Shown piece by piece: positions 37,293-46,624 of a stretch of DNA of 64,000 nt. The notes below the pieces were generated by a model, which did not search any database, was not told the DNA's origin, and was given only the letters and a program-made list of their open reading frames with translations. The stretch is from Spirochaetales bacterium (lineage in GTDB: Bacteria > Spirochaetota > Leptospiria > Leptospirales > Leptonemataceae): positions 2,232,001-2,296,000 of the forward strand of contig JABTUL010000001.1 in the NCBI GenBank assembly GCA_015075425.1, written 5' to 3'. The translations under genes and the position numbers were made by a program. Position 1 is the stretch's first letter; the number at the start of each line of letters is the position of its first letter.

Positions 37293-37694
37293 ATGACCGG
37301 TACGAACCTGGAAGAGAATCGCGAACTGGCGCTTGATTACGGGCGCGTGGCCAGCATCAAACAACCTGTCATCCCTGTCGCCGTGCAGGATGCAGATTCA
37401 AAGGAAGTACTCATTGTGGCCTATGCCAATAAAGCAGCTCTCGATCACACCATTAAGAAAAAACTGGCTACCTTCTGGAGTATTTCGCGCGACGAGCTAT
37501 GGGTGAAGGGAGCCACCTCTGGAGACTATCTGGATGTTGTGGAAGTCCGTATCAATTGCGAGCAAAATTCCGCACTGTATCTGGTCCGCCCCCGGACGGG
37601 CGGCGCATGCCACACTCGGGACCAGCACGGCCAGACGCGCAAAAGTTGTTTTTACCGGCGCATCCAGGGGCCGCTGCTGCTTGAGTTTCTTTAA
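37293..37694 (+). CDS. hisI: HisI-like phosphoribosyl-AMP cyclohydrolase with altered metal site
   Basis: A 133-residue HisI-family protein, which opens the purine ring of phosphoribosyl-AMP in histidine synthesis. Family features: VLIVAYANKAALDHTI, ATFWSISRDELWVKGATSGD, and the zinc residues Cys106-His107 and Cys119 (ACHT, KSCFYRR). The usual DCDxD magnesium site reads INCEQN (Asn88, Glu90, Asn92), and a 6-residue insertion separates the CHT and SCFY parts. It is either a variant class or a diverged paralogue. No other his gene is adjacent. The ATG at 37293 is preferred over the in-frame TTG at 37287. Confidence 0.8.
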   Translation: MTGTNLEENRELALDYGRVASIKQPVIPVAVQDADSKEVLIVAYANKAALDHTIKKKLATFWSISRDELWVKGATSGDYLDVVEVRINCEQNSALYLVRPRTGGACHTRDQHGQTRKSCFYRRIQGPLLLEFL

Positions 37695-39526
37695 GAAACC
37701 TTCAGGGTCCAGCGCACCAGGCGGGCATCGTCCGTAATTCCCTTAAGCGCCGCCCCGAATTCCTCGCGGTAGAAATCTTCCGGCAGACTCACACTGGCGA
37801 TATTTTCCAGCTCCCGGGAAAAGACGATATCTCCGCCCTGTGCCTGGCCCTGAATGCGCGCGGCCCGGTTCACAGTAGCCCCAAAATAATCGAGCGTGTC
37901 GTTAGAATTCACGGCCAGACAGGGGCCGGCATGCAGGCCGATTTTTACCTTCACGGCAGGATGTTCGCTGGCGATGCGTCGCGCAATCCCGAGAGAAGCA
38001 GAAAGTCCCGCCTGACTGGAAGTGAAGACGGCCATTACCGCATCGCCAATCGTTTTAACCACTGCACCTTCGTTTTGCCGCACTTCTTCGAGCAAAACAT
38101 TGAAGTGGTCACGCACCAGAGCAAAAGCCGGAGCATCACCAAGTCTTTCATAGAGCGGAGTCGAATCCTTCAGATCCGTAAAAAGAAAACACAAATTCTC
38201 TACACCGATTTGCAACCCCGGCGCGAGCGCCTCAGCACTGAACTGGTCGCGAAATTCCTGCATGGCAGTAACGCGGGCTGCCGTAAGAGCATAATCTCCA
38301 TAGCCGCGCCGGTAGAATTTGACTGTGGCCGTCGGTGTCCGCTTCTGGACCAGGGTAATTTGACAGTTCTGACCCAGAATCAGGGGCTCATCGATTTTTT
38401 TACCCAGCTCCTCATCCAGGTCGATCAACTTCTCTACCGGTCCATCCCTGGCAATGCGCACGGAGCGACTGAAGGGAAATTGTGGACTGCGCAAAGAGTA
38501 GGATTCTTCGGGAAACCCGATCCTGGTCGTTTTTGCTTCATCAGACCAGACATTCAACTGAGCGTGAATGAAGAGTGCATTCCCCGGCGAGTGAATACAG
38601 TAGCTCTGGCCATGCACCTTACGTACATGGGGCAGGGGTCGGAAGGTGAGTTCCACACTCCGGGAAAAATCGGCATCGTATTCGATATTGCAATAGTCGC
38701 AATGGGCCTTAAGTGCAAGATCATGGAGCTTGCTTGCCCGGAATTTGTCGCCGCGGCAGGAAGGACACAGAAGATCCCAGCTTAAATTAAACAGTCCCCG
38801 CCGGGTGGCTCGCAAAAAGAATTCGATCAGATCGATTTCTGGAAGTTTGCTGTGCGCGGCAATCTGCAGTGGTTTGATCCGGGCAGCCAGCTTATCGGGG
38901 GCGCTGCCCAGAAAATCGGCTACAGCTTTGCCCACGCGGACGTCGGGGTGCAGGTCCTGGAACATTGCCATTAATGTATCTTTGTCTACTCCCAGAGCCC
39001 CGGCCTCCTCCGTGAAAACGCTGATGCTGAGTGGATCCTCCGCAGGCGGCAGAGCGCGCGCCTTTAAGGCCTGAAGGGCTCGCCCCACCGCATTCATAAA
39101 ATTGCGGGCCACAAGCCAGGCCAGAAAACCTGTGCCACGCACTGTGCGGTAACCGTAAAAATCTATCAAGCAGCCCTGCTCTGTTTCGCGCAATTCATAG
39201 CCCAGACGCAAATAGGCGAGCGGGCCAGCGGGGAAAAAGAGTTCGGCGGCTCCCCAGAAAGGATTGACCCATTCGTAGGGCAATTCTGCATAAAGCAGAG
39301 TCAGTCCGCCCTTTTTTGCCCGGGCAATCGAAAGCGATCCACCGTCAGGGGCAGGCCCGAACTCATAACGCGGCAGAGGATTTCCCGCCCTGTAGTTCAT
39401 CATGTCTATCTGGCCCAGGTAGCGGACCACGGTGGACGGGGAGTGAGGCACCTCAAGCGTGACATGCATGACCTTTTCTTGCTCTCTTAGCTGACGGTAG
39501 CGGGAAACATCGGGCAGGTAGTGCAT
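37691..39526 (-). CDS. DUF5939 / class III adenylate cyclase
   Basis: A ~611-residue cytoplasmic protein. The N-terminal part begins YRQLREQEKVMHVTLEVPHS, a START-like DUF5939 region that precedes many spirochaetal cyclases. A middle zinc-ribbon-like segment has DLLCPSCRGDKF and HCDYCNIEYDADFS (four cysteines). The C-terminal class III cyclase domain has FLFTDLKDSTPLYERLGD (first metal Asp), VVKTIGDAVMAVF (second metal Asp) and NRAARIQGQAQGG (transition-state Arg). It makes cAMP or a related cyclic nucleotide. A TTG at 39598 could extend the N-terminus by 24 residues; ATG 39469, with AAAAGG before it, is a shorter option. Confidence 0.85.
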   Translation of the reverse strand: MHYLPDVSRYRQLREQEKVMHVTLEVPHSPSTVVRYLGQIDMMNYRAGNPLPRYEFGPAPDGGSLSIARAKKGGLTLLYAELPYEWVNPFWGAAELFFPAGPLAYLRLGYELRETEQGCLIDFYGYRTVRGTGFLAWLVARNFMNAVGRALQALKARALPPAEDPLSISVFTEEAGALGVDKDTLMAMFQDLHPDVRVGKAVADFLGSAPDKLAARIKPLQIAAHSKLPEIDLIEFFLRATRRGLFNLSWDLLCPSCRGDKFRASKLHDLALKAHCDYCNIEYDADFSRSVELTFRPLPHVRKVHGQSYCIHSPGNALFIHAQLNVWSDEAKTTRIGFPEESYSLRSPQFPFSRSVRIARDGPVEKLIDLDEELGKKIDEPLILGQNCQITLVQKRTPTATVKFYRRGYGDYALTAARVTAMQEFRDQFSAEALAPGLQIGVENLCFLFTDLKDSTPLYERLGDAPAFALVRDHFNVLLEEVRQNEGAVVKTIGDAVMAVFTSSQAGLSASLGIARRIASEHPAVKVKIGLHAGPCLAVNSNDTLDYFGATVNRAARIQGQAQGGDIVFSRELENIASVSLPEDFYREEFGAALKGITDDARLVRWTLKVS

Positions 39527-39729
39527 GCTGGCGGCTTGAACATCCCGTCGCGGAAAGGCGAGCTTTTTTTGGGGCTCATCCGGCCCGGAGCGCCGCAAAC
39601 GGCCGCCTGACGCAGCAAAAAGCAGTGGACGCCGGCGCTATAGCGGAAATTCTGGATGAGCCTCGTCTCTTGGCTGGATGATTTTCCAGCGTTAATCGTT
39701 AAATCACGGTAAGGCTTACAGGAGTTAGC

Positions 39730-42492
39730 ATGTCACAGGTAGAAAGTCCAGAGCAGCAAACAAGAGATCCTATCATTTCTCGTTTGTTTGGTTTTCTAAA
39801 CGAAGAAAAGCTGATCAAGGATATCACCGCAGTTCAACTGAGTCGAATCAAAACCCTGGATGACTTTGTCGATGAGGTCGCTTCTTCAAGCCAGAGCAAG
39901 GAAGTCAAAGAACACCTGGAAGAAAGCCTCGCAGAGAATGAAGAATCTCTCGTGGCCCGTTACCTCCTTGGCTGCCTGGGGCTCGCGGAAGGAAGACTCG
40001 AAGACCTGGCCTACCTGCGCTCCCTCCTGGAAGACCTGCGTAAATCGGCTAAATGGACGATCGTGGACCATATCGCCGACCGCATTCTGGAAAAGGAAGC
40101 AGAGAATCGTTTTGCCCTGCGCGCCAAAGTAGAAAGCACAGAGCGGCTGAAGGGCAAAAAGGAGCTGCGCCCCTATCTGGAAAAATTGGCCAGCATTGAT
40201 CGCAAAAATCCGGAAATATTAAAAAAATACGCTCAGAGCATCTTTGACGAAGATCGCCCACGCGCTCTTTCCTTCCTCAAACAGGCCGGTGAAACCTATG
40301 CCCGGGTGAAAGACTATCGCAACCTGGAAGACATCTGGAGCACCATCGTTCAAAACGATCATACCGATTTTGCCTGGTTTGAACGGATCGAACGGATCCT
40401 GATCAGCAATCGGGAAAAGACACGCGCCGCTGCTCTATATACCTCACTCGTTGAACCCTACAAGAACGATGAGAACTGGAACACGGCCATCGTGGTGCTC
40501 AAGAAAATCATTGAATACGAACCTGCTTCAACCCGGATGCGCACGGAACTGGTTCGCGTTTATCGTGCCCGTTATGCGGGACACTCTCTTCTCGAAGAAT
40601 TCTTAAAGATGTCAGACTTGACCAACAATCGCAAGCCACCAGGGCCTGCCATTGCCAGCTTTGAGCGTAACATCGTTTTTGATAATGATAATTTCGTTTA
40701 CCACAAATCTCGCGGTGTTGGAAAAATCAAAAGCATCGATAAAGATCATGTCATCGTTGATTTCAGCGATTTTCCCGACCAGAAAATGTCCATACAGATG
40801 GCCATTTCGAGCCTGCAGCCACTGGGCAAAGAGCACATCTGGGTCAAGCGCTATGAAAACCCGGCGGAAATCGCGGAACTCTTCAATGAGGATGTGAATC
40901 TTTTCTTTGAAATGCTTCTTTCTTCTTTTGACAACTCGATCAGCCTCTCAGACATCAAAAGCGAAATCTGCGATCGCTACATACCGGCCAAAGATTGGTC
41001 TAAATGGTGGAGCCGTACCCGTACCCAGCTCAAGAAGGATCCGCGCTTTGGATTCAATCCGCGCAAGAAAGATGAGCTACTGCTGCGGGAGACACCCATG
41101 TCCCTGTCAGAAGAACTCAGCATGAAATTTCAGAGCGTCTCTGACTGGAATAAAAAGCTGGAGCTGGCTCTGGAGACGCTCAAGGATACAGAAGCTGAGG
41201 GAGCTCTGCACCTCTGTATGCAATTTTACCATGAACAGGAGAACAACAAGGACCTGCTCAAGCGCCTGCACAGCTTCTACTTCCTGGAAATGGCCGTCAA
41301 TGCCACCGGTGATGACGATTTTCCGCGAACGCTGGGCCGTAAGGACATTGATGAAACTATTGCTGCTGAGACGGCACGCAACTTGATTAAGTTCTGTCAG
41401 GACACTCCTTCGCTGGAATTCAAGCGGGAACTGGTGAATTCCATCATTAAAGTCCGGCCTGACTATCCACAAATACTGCTGGAAATCCTTTTTGAACTGC
41501 CTATCCGCATCCACCGCACCATAATCAATGAACTGAACCGGCTGGGAAAGACGGAAGAATTGCAGGAATTCATCGCCCGTGCGTTCAAGCGCTTTCGCGA
41601 AGCTCCGGAAATCTTTCTGTGGGTGGCTCGCTCTATCATTACCGGCCAGTGGAACTACGACTGGTTGAAGGAAACGCGCGAAGAAGCTATGCTTTCGATT
41701 TTTCGCCTGCTAAAACCGCTGGGAAGATTTGAAGAAAAGGGAACTCGCCTGAAAAATCTGGCCATCGAAACCCTTTTTGGCACAACCAACCTGAACATGG
41801 ACTCCGTGCGCGAAAGCCCGCTGGCCACCGAACTGGAAAAATCGAAGGCCAGTACCGTGCGCCGCATGGCCGCTCTATTTCGCGATGTCCCTTATATACC
41901 CGATGCTCATAAGGAAAATCTCATCGCTTTCTTCCAGGAAAAATTCCCGGATTTTGGCGCAGAATCGGTTGTGGATGAGGATGCCGGCGAGGAAACTCCA
42001 GCGTCCGATCGCCTGAGTGGAATCCTGCCACCCGATGACGTTATACTCGTTTCCAGAGCCGGCCTGGAAGCCCGCAAAGCACACCTGCATCATCTGATTC
42101 AGGAAGAAATGCCGGCCAACTCGCGAGAAATTCATGAGGCTCAGGAGAAAGGAGACCTGCGCGAGAACGCGGAATACAAAGCTGCCATGGAGCGGCATGA
42201 CCAGCTGCGCGCAGAAATCACCCGTGTCGATGCAGAGCTGAAGAAAGCCCAGGCGATTGATCCGCAGAATGTCCGGACAGACGTTGTGAGTATTGGCAGC
42301 CGTGTCAAAGTCCAGAGCGATGGCAAAAGTAGCGAATATACTATCCTTGGCACCTGGGACACCGATGCGGACCGTAACGTCATTTCCTACCAATCCCCGC
42401 TGGCCATGGCCCTGCTCGGGTTGCGACCTGGCGAAGAAGGGGCCCTGGATCAACGCAAGTTCCGGATTGAATCCATTCAAAGCGCTTTATAG
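39730..42492 (+). CDS. greA: GreA-family transcript cleavage factor with ~750-residue N-terminal extension
   Basis: A 920-residue protein. The last ~150 residues are a complete GreA: the coiled coil with the acidic tip EAQEKGDLRENAEYKAAMER (Asp and Glu that reach the polymerase active site) and the C-terminal FKBP-like domain (VSIGSRVKVQSDGKSSEYTILG, ISYQSPLAMALLGLRPGEE). The N-terminal extension is helical with TPR-like units up to about residue 290, then a KOW/SH3-like insertion (NFVYHKSRGVGKIKSIDKDHVIVDF). Long GreA proteins of this kind are known from leptospires. AGGAG precedes the ATG. It rescues backtracked RNA polymerase; the extension may couple this to another machine (inference). 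Confidence 0.9.
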   Translation: MSQVESPEQQTRDPIISRLFGFLNEEKLIKDITAVQLSRIKTLDDFVDEVASSSQSKEVKEHLEESLAENEESLVARYLLGCLGLAEGRLEDLAYLRSLLEDLRKSAKWTIVDHIADRILEKEAENRFALRAKVESTERLKGKKELRPYLEKLASIDRKNPEILKKYAQSIFDEDRPRALSFLKQAGETYARVKDYRNLEDIWSTIVQNDHTDFAWFERIERILISNREKTRAAALYTSLVEPYKNDENWNTAIVVLKKIIEYEPASTRMRTELVRVYRARYAGHSLLEEFLKMSDLTNNRKPPGPAIASFERNIVFDNDNFVYHKSRGVGKIKSIDKDHVIVDFSDFPDQKMSIQMAISSLQPLGKEHIWVKRYENPAEIAELFNEDVNLFFEMLLSSFDNSISLSDIKSEICDRYIPAKDWSKWWSRTRTQLKKDPRFGFNPRKKDELLLRETPMSLSEELSMKFQSVSDWNKKLELALETLKDTEAEGALHLCMQFYHEQENNKDLLKRLHSFYFLEMAVNATGDDDFPRTLGRKDIDETIAAETARNLIKFCQDTPSLEFKRELVNSIIKVRPDYPQILLEILFELPIRIHRTIINELNRLGKTEELQEFIARAFKRFREAPEIFLWVARSIITGQWNYDWLKETREEAMLSIFRLLKPLGRFEEKGTRLKNLAIETLFGTTNLNMDSVRESPLATELEKSKASTVRRMAALFRDVPYIPDAHKENLIAFFQEKFPDFGAESVVDEDAGEETPASDRLSGILPPDDVILVSRAGLEARKAHLHHLIQEEMPANSREIHEAQEKGDLRENAEYKAAMERHDQLRAEITRVDAELKKAQAIDPQNVRTDVVSIGSRVKVQSDGKSSEYTILGTWDTDADRNVISYQSPLAMALLGLRPGEEGALDQRKFRIESIQSAL

Positions 42493-42535
42493 AAAAAAAG
42501 GAGATTGAGGTGGCCGTTTTGCATGGCCTCTGTAA

Positions 42536-43378
42536 TTACAGATTCTTAATCTTTGTCTCCTGCCCGCTGCGCCGGTAGAACTCTTCCAGGGCTTTACGAG
42601 CCAGCGCCTTGCCGGCCGGATCGGGTGCTTTGCGGTACGCTTCCAGCAATCGCTTTTCCGTTGCTTCCGTCGCAGATTCATTCGGCCCTTTTTTGGCCGG
42701 TGCGTCAGGGGCAGGCATGGCCCGGCTGCGCATAGCCACCAGCCCCTCCTCTTTTGCCTCCGCTGCAGGCTTTTCAGCTTCCACGTTGTCACTGGCAGCA
42801 ACTGAGGCTTTTTCCGGCCCATCTGAGGCAACTTTCTCCTCGCGGGCGCTACCTTGCGGTCTACTCGGGGCCGATGGAACAGCCGGGGCCAGGGCAACCT
42901 GGGGCCGGGTGGCGGCTGGAGTTTTTCGCGCCGGCGGGAGGGCCGGAGCTTCGGAAGGTTCGATCGTCGGTGCAGAAACGGATTGCGACTCCGTTTTTGC
43001 CTGGGCCAGAGTTTCCTCCGGCTGACCCGGCTGGAGCATCCAGTAAACCGGGTAGGCCAGCGCAACAAGCAACGCTGCCGCTGCATAAAGAACGGAGGGC
43101 CGGCGCAAAAAGGTTAGACTGCCACCTTCCAGGGATTCGAAAAATCGAGCATCTTCTGCATTGAAAGGACCGGTGGATGCGATTCCGGCCAGCAGACGTG
43201 ATTTGAATTCCTTTTCTGAGAGCTTCCCGGAAAATTGCCGTTCCGTACGCCGGGCAAGACCTCCCAGCGTCTCCTCCAGGTTCCGGTTCAGAATGCGGTG
43301 CATGGTAAGATCTGCACTGCCTGAGTCAGGGCCTCCAAGCTCAGGCTCCAGTAAATATTTTTGCAGATCGTCAGACAT
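42536..43378 (-). CDS. membrane-anchored putative anti-sigma factor
   Basis: A 280-residue single-pass protein. The ATG at 43378 follows GGGGGAGGAA inside the end of the sigma-factor gene, overlapping it by 8 bp. The first ~100 residues are cytoplasmic and helical (MHRILNRNLEETLGGLARRT), then one helix (PSVLYAAAALLVALAYPVYWML), then a long Ala/Pro/Lys-rich periplasmic region. The architecture and coupling to an ECF sigma factor make an anti-sigma role likely. No zinc-binding H-x3-C-x2-C is visible, so it is not a ZAS-type anti-sigma factor. Confidence 0.7.
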   Translation of the reverse strand: MSDDLQKYLLEPELGGPDSGSADLTMHRILNRNLEETLGGLARRTERQFSGKLSEKEFKSRLLAGIASTGPFNAEDARFFESLEGGSLTFLRRPSVLYAAAALLVALAYPVYWMLQPGQPEETLAQAKTESQSVSAPTIEPSEAPALPPARKTPAATRPQVALAPAVPSAPSRPQGSAREEKVASDGPEKASVAASDNVEAEKPAAEAKEEGLVAMRSRAMPAPDAPAKKGPNESATEATEKRLLEAYRKAPDPAGKALARKALEEFYRRSGQETKIKNL

Positions 43379-43940
43379 GAAAGTATTCCTCCCCCCTTCC
43401 ATTTCCCAGAATGGACCTTTTGAGCAACTCCCGCGCTTTGAAGAGGCGACTCTTCACGGTGCCCTGATTGATACGTAGAACAGCGGCTATCTCCTGGTAA
43501 GAAAGATCATCATAGTAGCGCATGATCAGAATCTCTCTGTATTTCTTTTCCAGTCCGTTGATCTTGCCAATTAGATAGGAGGCATCCTCAGAAAGTTCAA
43601 GATTTTTTTCCTGAGAGATCCGGTCATCTGTGATGATGGCCACAGACGGATCAACGGTATCCACTTTACGAGTATTTTGACTGCGGTAGTGGTCGCGGCA
43701 TTTGTTCACCACGATGCGATAAATCCAGGTATAGAAACTGCTATCACCCCTGAACTTATGGATGGCCCGATAGGCGGTCAAGAGAGCCTCTTGCAAAATG
43801 TCTTCTGCATCATCCGGGCTTTGCAGCATGGAGCAGGCTTTGCGATACAGCCTTTGCCGGTAATCGGCTACCAGTTCATAGTAGGCCGCCCCGTCACCCT
43901 CCCGAACCCGGGAAAGCAGTTCCTTTTCCGCAACGGCCAT
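43371..43940 (-). CDS. ECF-type RNA polymerase sigma factor
   Basis: A 189-residue sigma-70 family ECF protein. Region 2: LYRKACSMLQSPDDAEDILQEALLTAYRAI and FYTWIYRIVVNKCRDHYRSQ; region 4: KYREILIMRYYDDLSYQEIAAVLRINQGTVKSRLFKARELL. There is no region 3. It lies 5 bp after lspA and overlaps the putative anti-sigma gene, so it is probably released by an envelope signal. Its targets are unknown. Confidence 0.92.
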   Translation of the reverse strand: MAVAEKELLSRVREGDGAAYYELVADYRQRLYRKACSMLQSPDDAEDILQEALLTAYRAIHKFRGDSSFYTWIYRIVVNKCRDHYRSQNTRKVDTVDPSVAIITDDRISQEKNLELSEDASYLIGKINGLEKKYREILIMRYYDDLSYQEIAAVLRINQGTVKSRLFKARELLKRSILGNGRGEEYFHV

Positions 43941-43945
43941 AAGAC

Positions 43946-44683
43946 TCAGCGGCCTTTTTGTTCCGCGGGCGGCTGTTTCATAGTAAACAGGAGCAAAATC
44001 ATACCCACAACAATCAGACTATCGGCCAGATTCCAGATGGGCCATACGGGCCAGGCAAGCCAGCCAAGAGGACAAAAGTTCGTACCGGGGATACACCAGC
44101 CGGCAGCAGGTGCGTAATCAAACCAGATGCATTCCACAAAATCCACGACTCCGCTGACATGGTCTTTCTGGGGGACTATGGAGAATTTCCATGAACGATC
44201 CAGAAGTGACTTCACAAACATCTTATCAATCAGATTGCCCAATGCTCCACTGAACACAAATAGCCAGGCAAGGGAGAGGCCTGCATTGTAGTTGTGCCAG
44301 CGGTAGAAGAAAAGAAAGATCACGGCACCCAGTGTCAAAAAGAAACCGAGCACCGGGGCAGCCGGTCCCGAGCCGAATACAAACCGATCATTGAAAACCA
44401 GATGCAAATTGATATAGCGACCGTTTTCCCCCAGAATGTCGATTTTATCCAGGCCATCCGCCTTCTCCAGACTTTCCGGTCCCGCATAACGCCGCAGAAC
44501 GGCCTTATGCTCCGGTCCCAGATTGTGTTCAAAACGCTGGTACGGAGCCAGATCAAAATTCAGGGTGCGCGTGATCCAGACTTTGCTTGAGAGATCGGCC
44601 ACAACCAGCAGGACAAAGAAAATGAGCCAGGACCGGGGAAAGGCAGCCAGGAAAGGGACAGGAAATTGGAAATATTTTTTCAC
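43946..44683 (-). CDS. lspA: lipoprotein signal peptidase, enlarged
   Basis: A 245-residue signal peptidase II with four main helices. Both catalytic aspartates are present: Asp171 in SGVVDFVECIWF and Asp221 in WNLADSLIVVG; GALGNLIDKMF and VFNDRFVFG are also conserved. The protein is about 80 residues longer than usual, with an insertion after the first helix (50-80) and a ~30-residue Cys/Trp-rich insertion between the two catalytic segments. It cleaves prolipoprotein signal peptides, of which this window encodes many. It overlaps the upstream ATPase-like gene by 4 bp. Confidence 0.88.
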   Translation of the reverse strand: MKKYFQFPVPFLAAFPRSWLIFFVLLVVADLSSKVWITRTLNFDLAPYQRFEHNLGPEHKAVLRRYAGPESLEKADGLDKIDILGENGRYINLHLVFNDRFVFGSGPAAPVLGFFLTLGAVIFLFFYRWHNYNAGLSLAWLFVFSGALGNLIDKMFVKSLLDRSWKFSIVPQKDHVSGVVDFVECIWFDYAPAAGWCIPGTNFCPLGWLAWPVWPIWNLADSLIVVGMILLLFTMKQPPAEQKGR

Positions 44684-45483
44684 AGCGGAACTCCATTCAA
44701 TGTATTCAAGTTGATTGTTAGCATAATGTTGGTGCTGTGCAGAGGGACGATCAAAAGAGCCTGGTTTGGATCCTGCCCCATCTGGATCAACTGCGAGTCA
44801 ATGGTCGCGTAGCCAAAACCGGCACCGGCCTCACTGCCATCCATGTGTCCCAGGAAAAAATCGATTTCCCGGCCGGCTGCCTGGAATTTCCGGAACTCGG
44901 CCCGACGATCGTGAATCCGGTTCAGATCAGCAAATAAAATGGGGGCCCGATTGATGACTTCAATGAATAGCAGATTCTGCCGCAAAGTCAGGCGGATCTC
45001 CAGGTAAATCCGGGCCTCACGAACTTCGCGAAACATGGCGCGGTACTCGTCTGTGGCACTCAGCTTCTCCATATCCTTGTCTGCCGGGGCCTTTTCTTCA
45101 TTACGACGGTTGCGCTCTTTGATCCAGAGACCCTCCTGGTCCAGTATGCGCCGGAGATCGCCAGTGAGGTCGCGGGTCAGTTCGGGATAACGATCCAGAA
45201 ACTCATTGTAGCGCAGGGCATCTTCACAAATGGGTTCCATCTGATCGGGATCGGCTTTTTCCTGGATGCGGCGCCGGATCAAAACATATTTGTAGTTGGC
45301 TTTCAATGCATTCTTGGCCAGTTCATCGACAATGCTTTGAAAACCTGGCAGCAGGGCGTGGCGGTCCGGCGGCAAAAGGCGAGAAATCTTCTCAAGAAGA
45401 AGGGAACGAGCCTTACGCGTCCACAGAAACACCCGGAAGCGGCTGGAATAGTTGCGTGCCCGCATGATGCGGGCCACTGTCAA
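44680..45483 (-). CDS. HATPase-like protein of unknown role
   Basis: A 267-residue soluble protein with a divergent GHKL ATPase pattern: an N-box-like FQSIVDELAKNALKANYKYV (residues ~48-67; Glu/Lys/Asn of E-x2-K-N-A) and a glycine-rich G-box-like GSEAGAGFGYATIDSQLIQMG near residue 213. The intervening sequence is mostly charged helices. It lacks a histidine-phosphorylation domain. In front of lspA, an ECF sigma factor and an anti-sigma factor, it could be a serine kinase or sensor of that unit (inference). Start: TTG at 45483 with GGGAG 10 bp upstream; ATG at 45465 is the alternative. Confidence 0.6.
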   Translation of the reverse strand: MTVARIMRARNYSSRFRVFLWTRKARSLLLEKISRLLPPDRHALLPGFQSIVDELAKNALKANYKYVLIRRRIQEKADPDQMEPICEDALRYNEFLDRYPELTRDLTGDLRRILDQEGLWIKERNRRNEEKAPADKDMEKLSATDEYRAMFREVREARIYLEIRLTLRQNLLFIEVINRAPILFADLNRIHDRRAEFRKFQAAGREIDFFLGHMDGSEAGAGFGYATIDSQLIQMGQDPNQALLIVPLHSTNIMLTINLNTLNGVPL

Positions 45484-45598
45484 AAAAGCCAGTCTCCCGT
45501 AAAGTTAGAGTTTTTGCTTGAAGCGGCGGACAGCAGCAGCTCGCTGGCTGTTGGGTCAGGGATCGTGGCCTATTAGCTTAAGATTATGGGAGGATCTC

Positions 45599-46585
45599 AT
45601 GCAGATTCCTAAGCGTTGTATTCTTATTTCAGGGATAGTTGCAGCAGTGCTTGCCTGCGGCCCGGATGCGGAAACCAAAAAGTTGATGGAACAGGCCAGG
45701 TCTGTGTTCGGAACCCTTCCCGACCGTATGCCAGGTAGCGAGAACGATACAAAGGATCGCATCAAGCTGGGTGAAATGCTCTACGAAGACAAACGGCTGA
45801 GCATCAATGACCAGCAATCCTGCTCTTCCTGCCATATTTTGAAAGATGGCAAAGCGGGGGTGGATAATTTGCGCGTATCGAAAGGAGCGCTTCCGGGCAC
45901 CGAAGGCAATCGTAACTCTCCGACCGTACTCAACGCCGGCTTTCACCTGGCCCAATTCTGGGATGGCCGCGCCGCCGACCTGGTTGAGCAGGCCAAAGGG
46001 CCCATCCTGAATCCGGTGGAGATGGGCATGCCGGATGAAAAAACCGTTGTGGAAAAATTGAAAAAAATTCCCGAATATGTGGATTTATTCGCCCGGGCCT
46101 TCCCGGCAGAAAAGGAAGCGTTAACGTATCAGAACATTGCCGAAGCCATCGCCAGCTTTGAACGCACTCTGCGCACCAGCGATCGTTTTGATGCTTTCCA
46201 GAACGGTAAGGCAAGCGCTCTGGGCCAGGAAGAGAAAGCCGGCCTCAAAGCTTTCATGGAGGCAGGTTGCACTACCTGCCATAACGGCAATCTACTGGGT
46301 GGACGGATGTACCAAAAAATGGGACTGATCAATCCATACGGCTCAACGGACAAAGGACGCTTTGATGTAACCAAAAAGGAGACCGACCTCCATGTATTTA
46401 AAGTCCCTTCCCTGCGCAATGTGGCACTGACCGCTCCTTACTTCCACGATGGCAAAGCCGCTACGTTAGAGGACGCTGTGCGTCAAATGGCGCATCTGCA
46501 ACTCGGTAAGGAATTAACTGAAGAGCAAACAAAAACCATTGTTGCTTTTCTCGGAAGTCTGAGCGATACAAAACTGACCAGGTAA
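45599..46585 (+). CDS. di-haem cytochrome c peroxidase family lipoprotein
   Basis: A 328-residue protein of the CcpA/MauG family. The ATG at 45599 follows GGGAGG and gives MQIPKRCILISGIVAAVLAC, a lipoprotein signal with Cys20. Two haem c sites are present: CSSCH (Cys75, Cys78, His79) and CTTCH (Cys224, Cys227, His228), with VPSLRNVALTAPYFHDG near the C-terminus as in peroxidases. It probably reduces periplasmic hydrogen peroxide with electrons from cytochromes. A strong terminator follows. Confidence 0.9.
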   Translation: MQIPKRCILISGIVAAVLACGPDAETKKLMEQARSVFGTLPDRMPGSENDTKDRIKLGEMLYEDKRLSINDQQSCSSCHILKDGKAGVDNLRVSKGALPGTEGNRNSPTVLNAGFHLAQFWDGRAADLVEQAKGPILNPVEMGMPDEKTVVEKLKKIPEYVDLFARAFPAEKEALTYQNIAEAIASFERTLRTSDRFDAFQNGKASALGQEEKAGLKAFMEAGCTTCHNGNLLGGRMYQKMGLINPYGSTDKGRFDVTKKETDLHVFKVPSLRNVALTAPYFHDGKAATLEDAVRQMAHLQLGKELTEEQTKTIVAFLGSLSDTKLTR

Positions 46586-46592
46586 AATGAGC

Positions 46593-46624
46593 AAGGTGGC
46601 GCGCGATGCGCGCCACCTTATTTT
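46593..46624. terminator. strong terminator between convergent genes
   Basis: AAGGTGGCGCG (46593-46603) and CGCGCCACCTT (46609-46619) form a perfect 11-bp stem around CGATG, followed on the plus strand by ATTTT. It ends the peroxidase transcript; on the minus strand, the stop codon of the 20-codon gene lies in the stem's outer bases. Confidence 0.85.
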
